From NCBI RefSeq assembly GCF_004342685.1, contig NZ_SMBZ01000002.1, positions 1 to 64,000 on the forward strand: a stretch of 64,000 nt of DNA, given 5' to 3'. The position numbers were made by a program, and so were the translations under genes. This DNA comes from Sphingobacterium alimentarium (GTDB taxonomy: Bacteria; Bacteroidota; Bacteroidia; Sphingobacteriales; Sphingobacteriaceae). The notes under the pieces were generated by a model, which saw only the letters and a program-made list of their open reading frames with translations, was not told where the DNA came from and ran no database searches. Position 1 is the first letter of the stretch. The number at the start of each line of letters is the position of its first letter. Positions 63,982 through 64,000 of this stretch are shown one piece after another.

Positions 63982-64000
63982 ACGTTGTATAACTTAAAGA

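Overview
The window is chromosomal DNA of a member of the Bacteroidota, most likely Sphingobacteriaceae (Sphingobacterium or a close relative). The evidence is the promoter signature (TTG, 19-20 nt, TAnnTTTG, seen upstream of tRNA-Pro, alaS, tRNA-Cys and a small lipoprotein gene), the TlpA/DUF4369 and Reg_prop lipoproteins, the Bacteroidota-type integrase and MobA/MobB mobilization genes, and the overall style of the housekeeping proteins. The species assignment is inference.

Layout. 1-190 is the end of an IS1182-like insertion sequence. 238-3124 holds a DsbD-type thiol:disulfide interchange protein and a cysteine-synthase-family enzyme. 3.2-10.5 kb is an accessory patch: a broken conjugative-element helicase (one frameshift and a C-terminal junction), a membrane-protein fragment, and a run of lipoproteins or secreted proteins of unknown function. 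10.6-12.4 kb returns to the core (tRNA-Pro, rplS, an aldo/keto reductase).

About 12.5-27.9 kb is best read as an integrative mobilizable element. From left to right it carries a WYL regulator, a metallophosphoesterase and an AAA+ ATPase in one overlapping leftward operon; a second leftward operon of small zinc-finger protein, DEDDh exonuclease, DUF262/HNH protein and DUF262 protein; the relaxase MobB, MobA and a probable oriT; a DUF3408 protein; a 146-bp nested inverted-repeat structure; two excisionase-like HTH proteins; a Reg_prop lipoprotein; and a tyrosine integrase. No transfer (tra) genes are present, so it would need a helper element. Its cargo looks like one or two defence systems, and this is the most likely place for something undescribed.

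28-64 kb is mostly core: a CBM9-like/glycosidase-like pair, pyrG-yidC, an OmpR-type response regulator, a TlpA-like lipoprotein, alaS, two universal stress proteins, an OmpA-like porin, an acyl-CoA dehydrogenase, a tiny lipoprotein, purB, an Nfu-type protein, an amidohydrolase, lipA, an IS110 element, an outer-membrane barrel protein, tRNA-Cys, a 59-residue basic protein, pgk, sppA, a folK-Hpt fusion, ftsK-lolA and rpoC. Strong hairpin terminators separate most units. Two small curiosities stand out here: a 188-bp MITE inserted with an 8-bp target duplication exactly in the loop of the lolA terminator, and a folK-Hpt fusion that turns on the length of one A8 tract.
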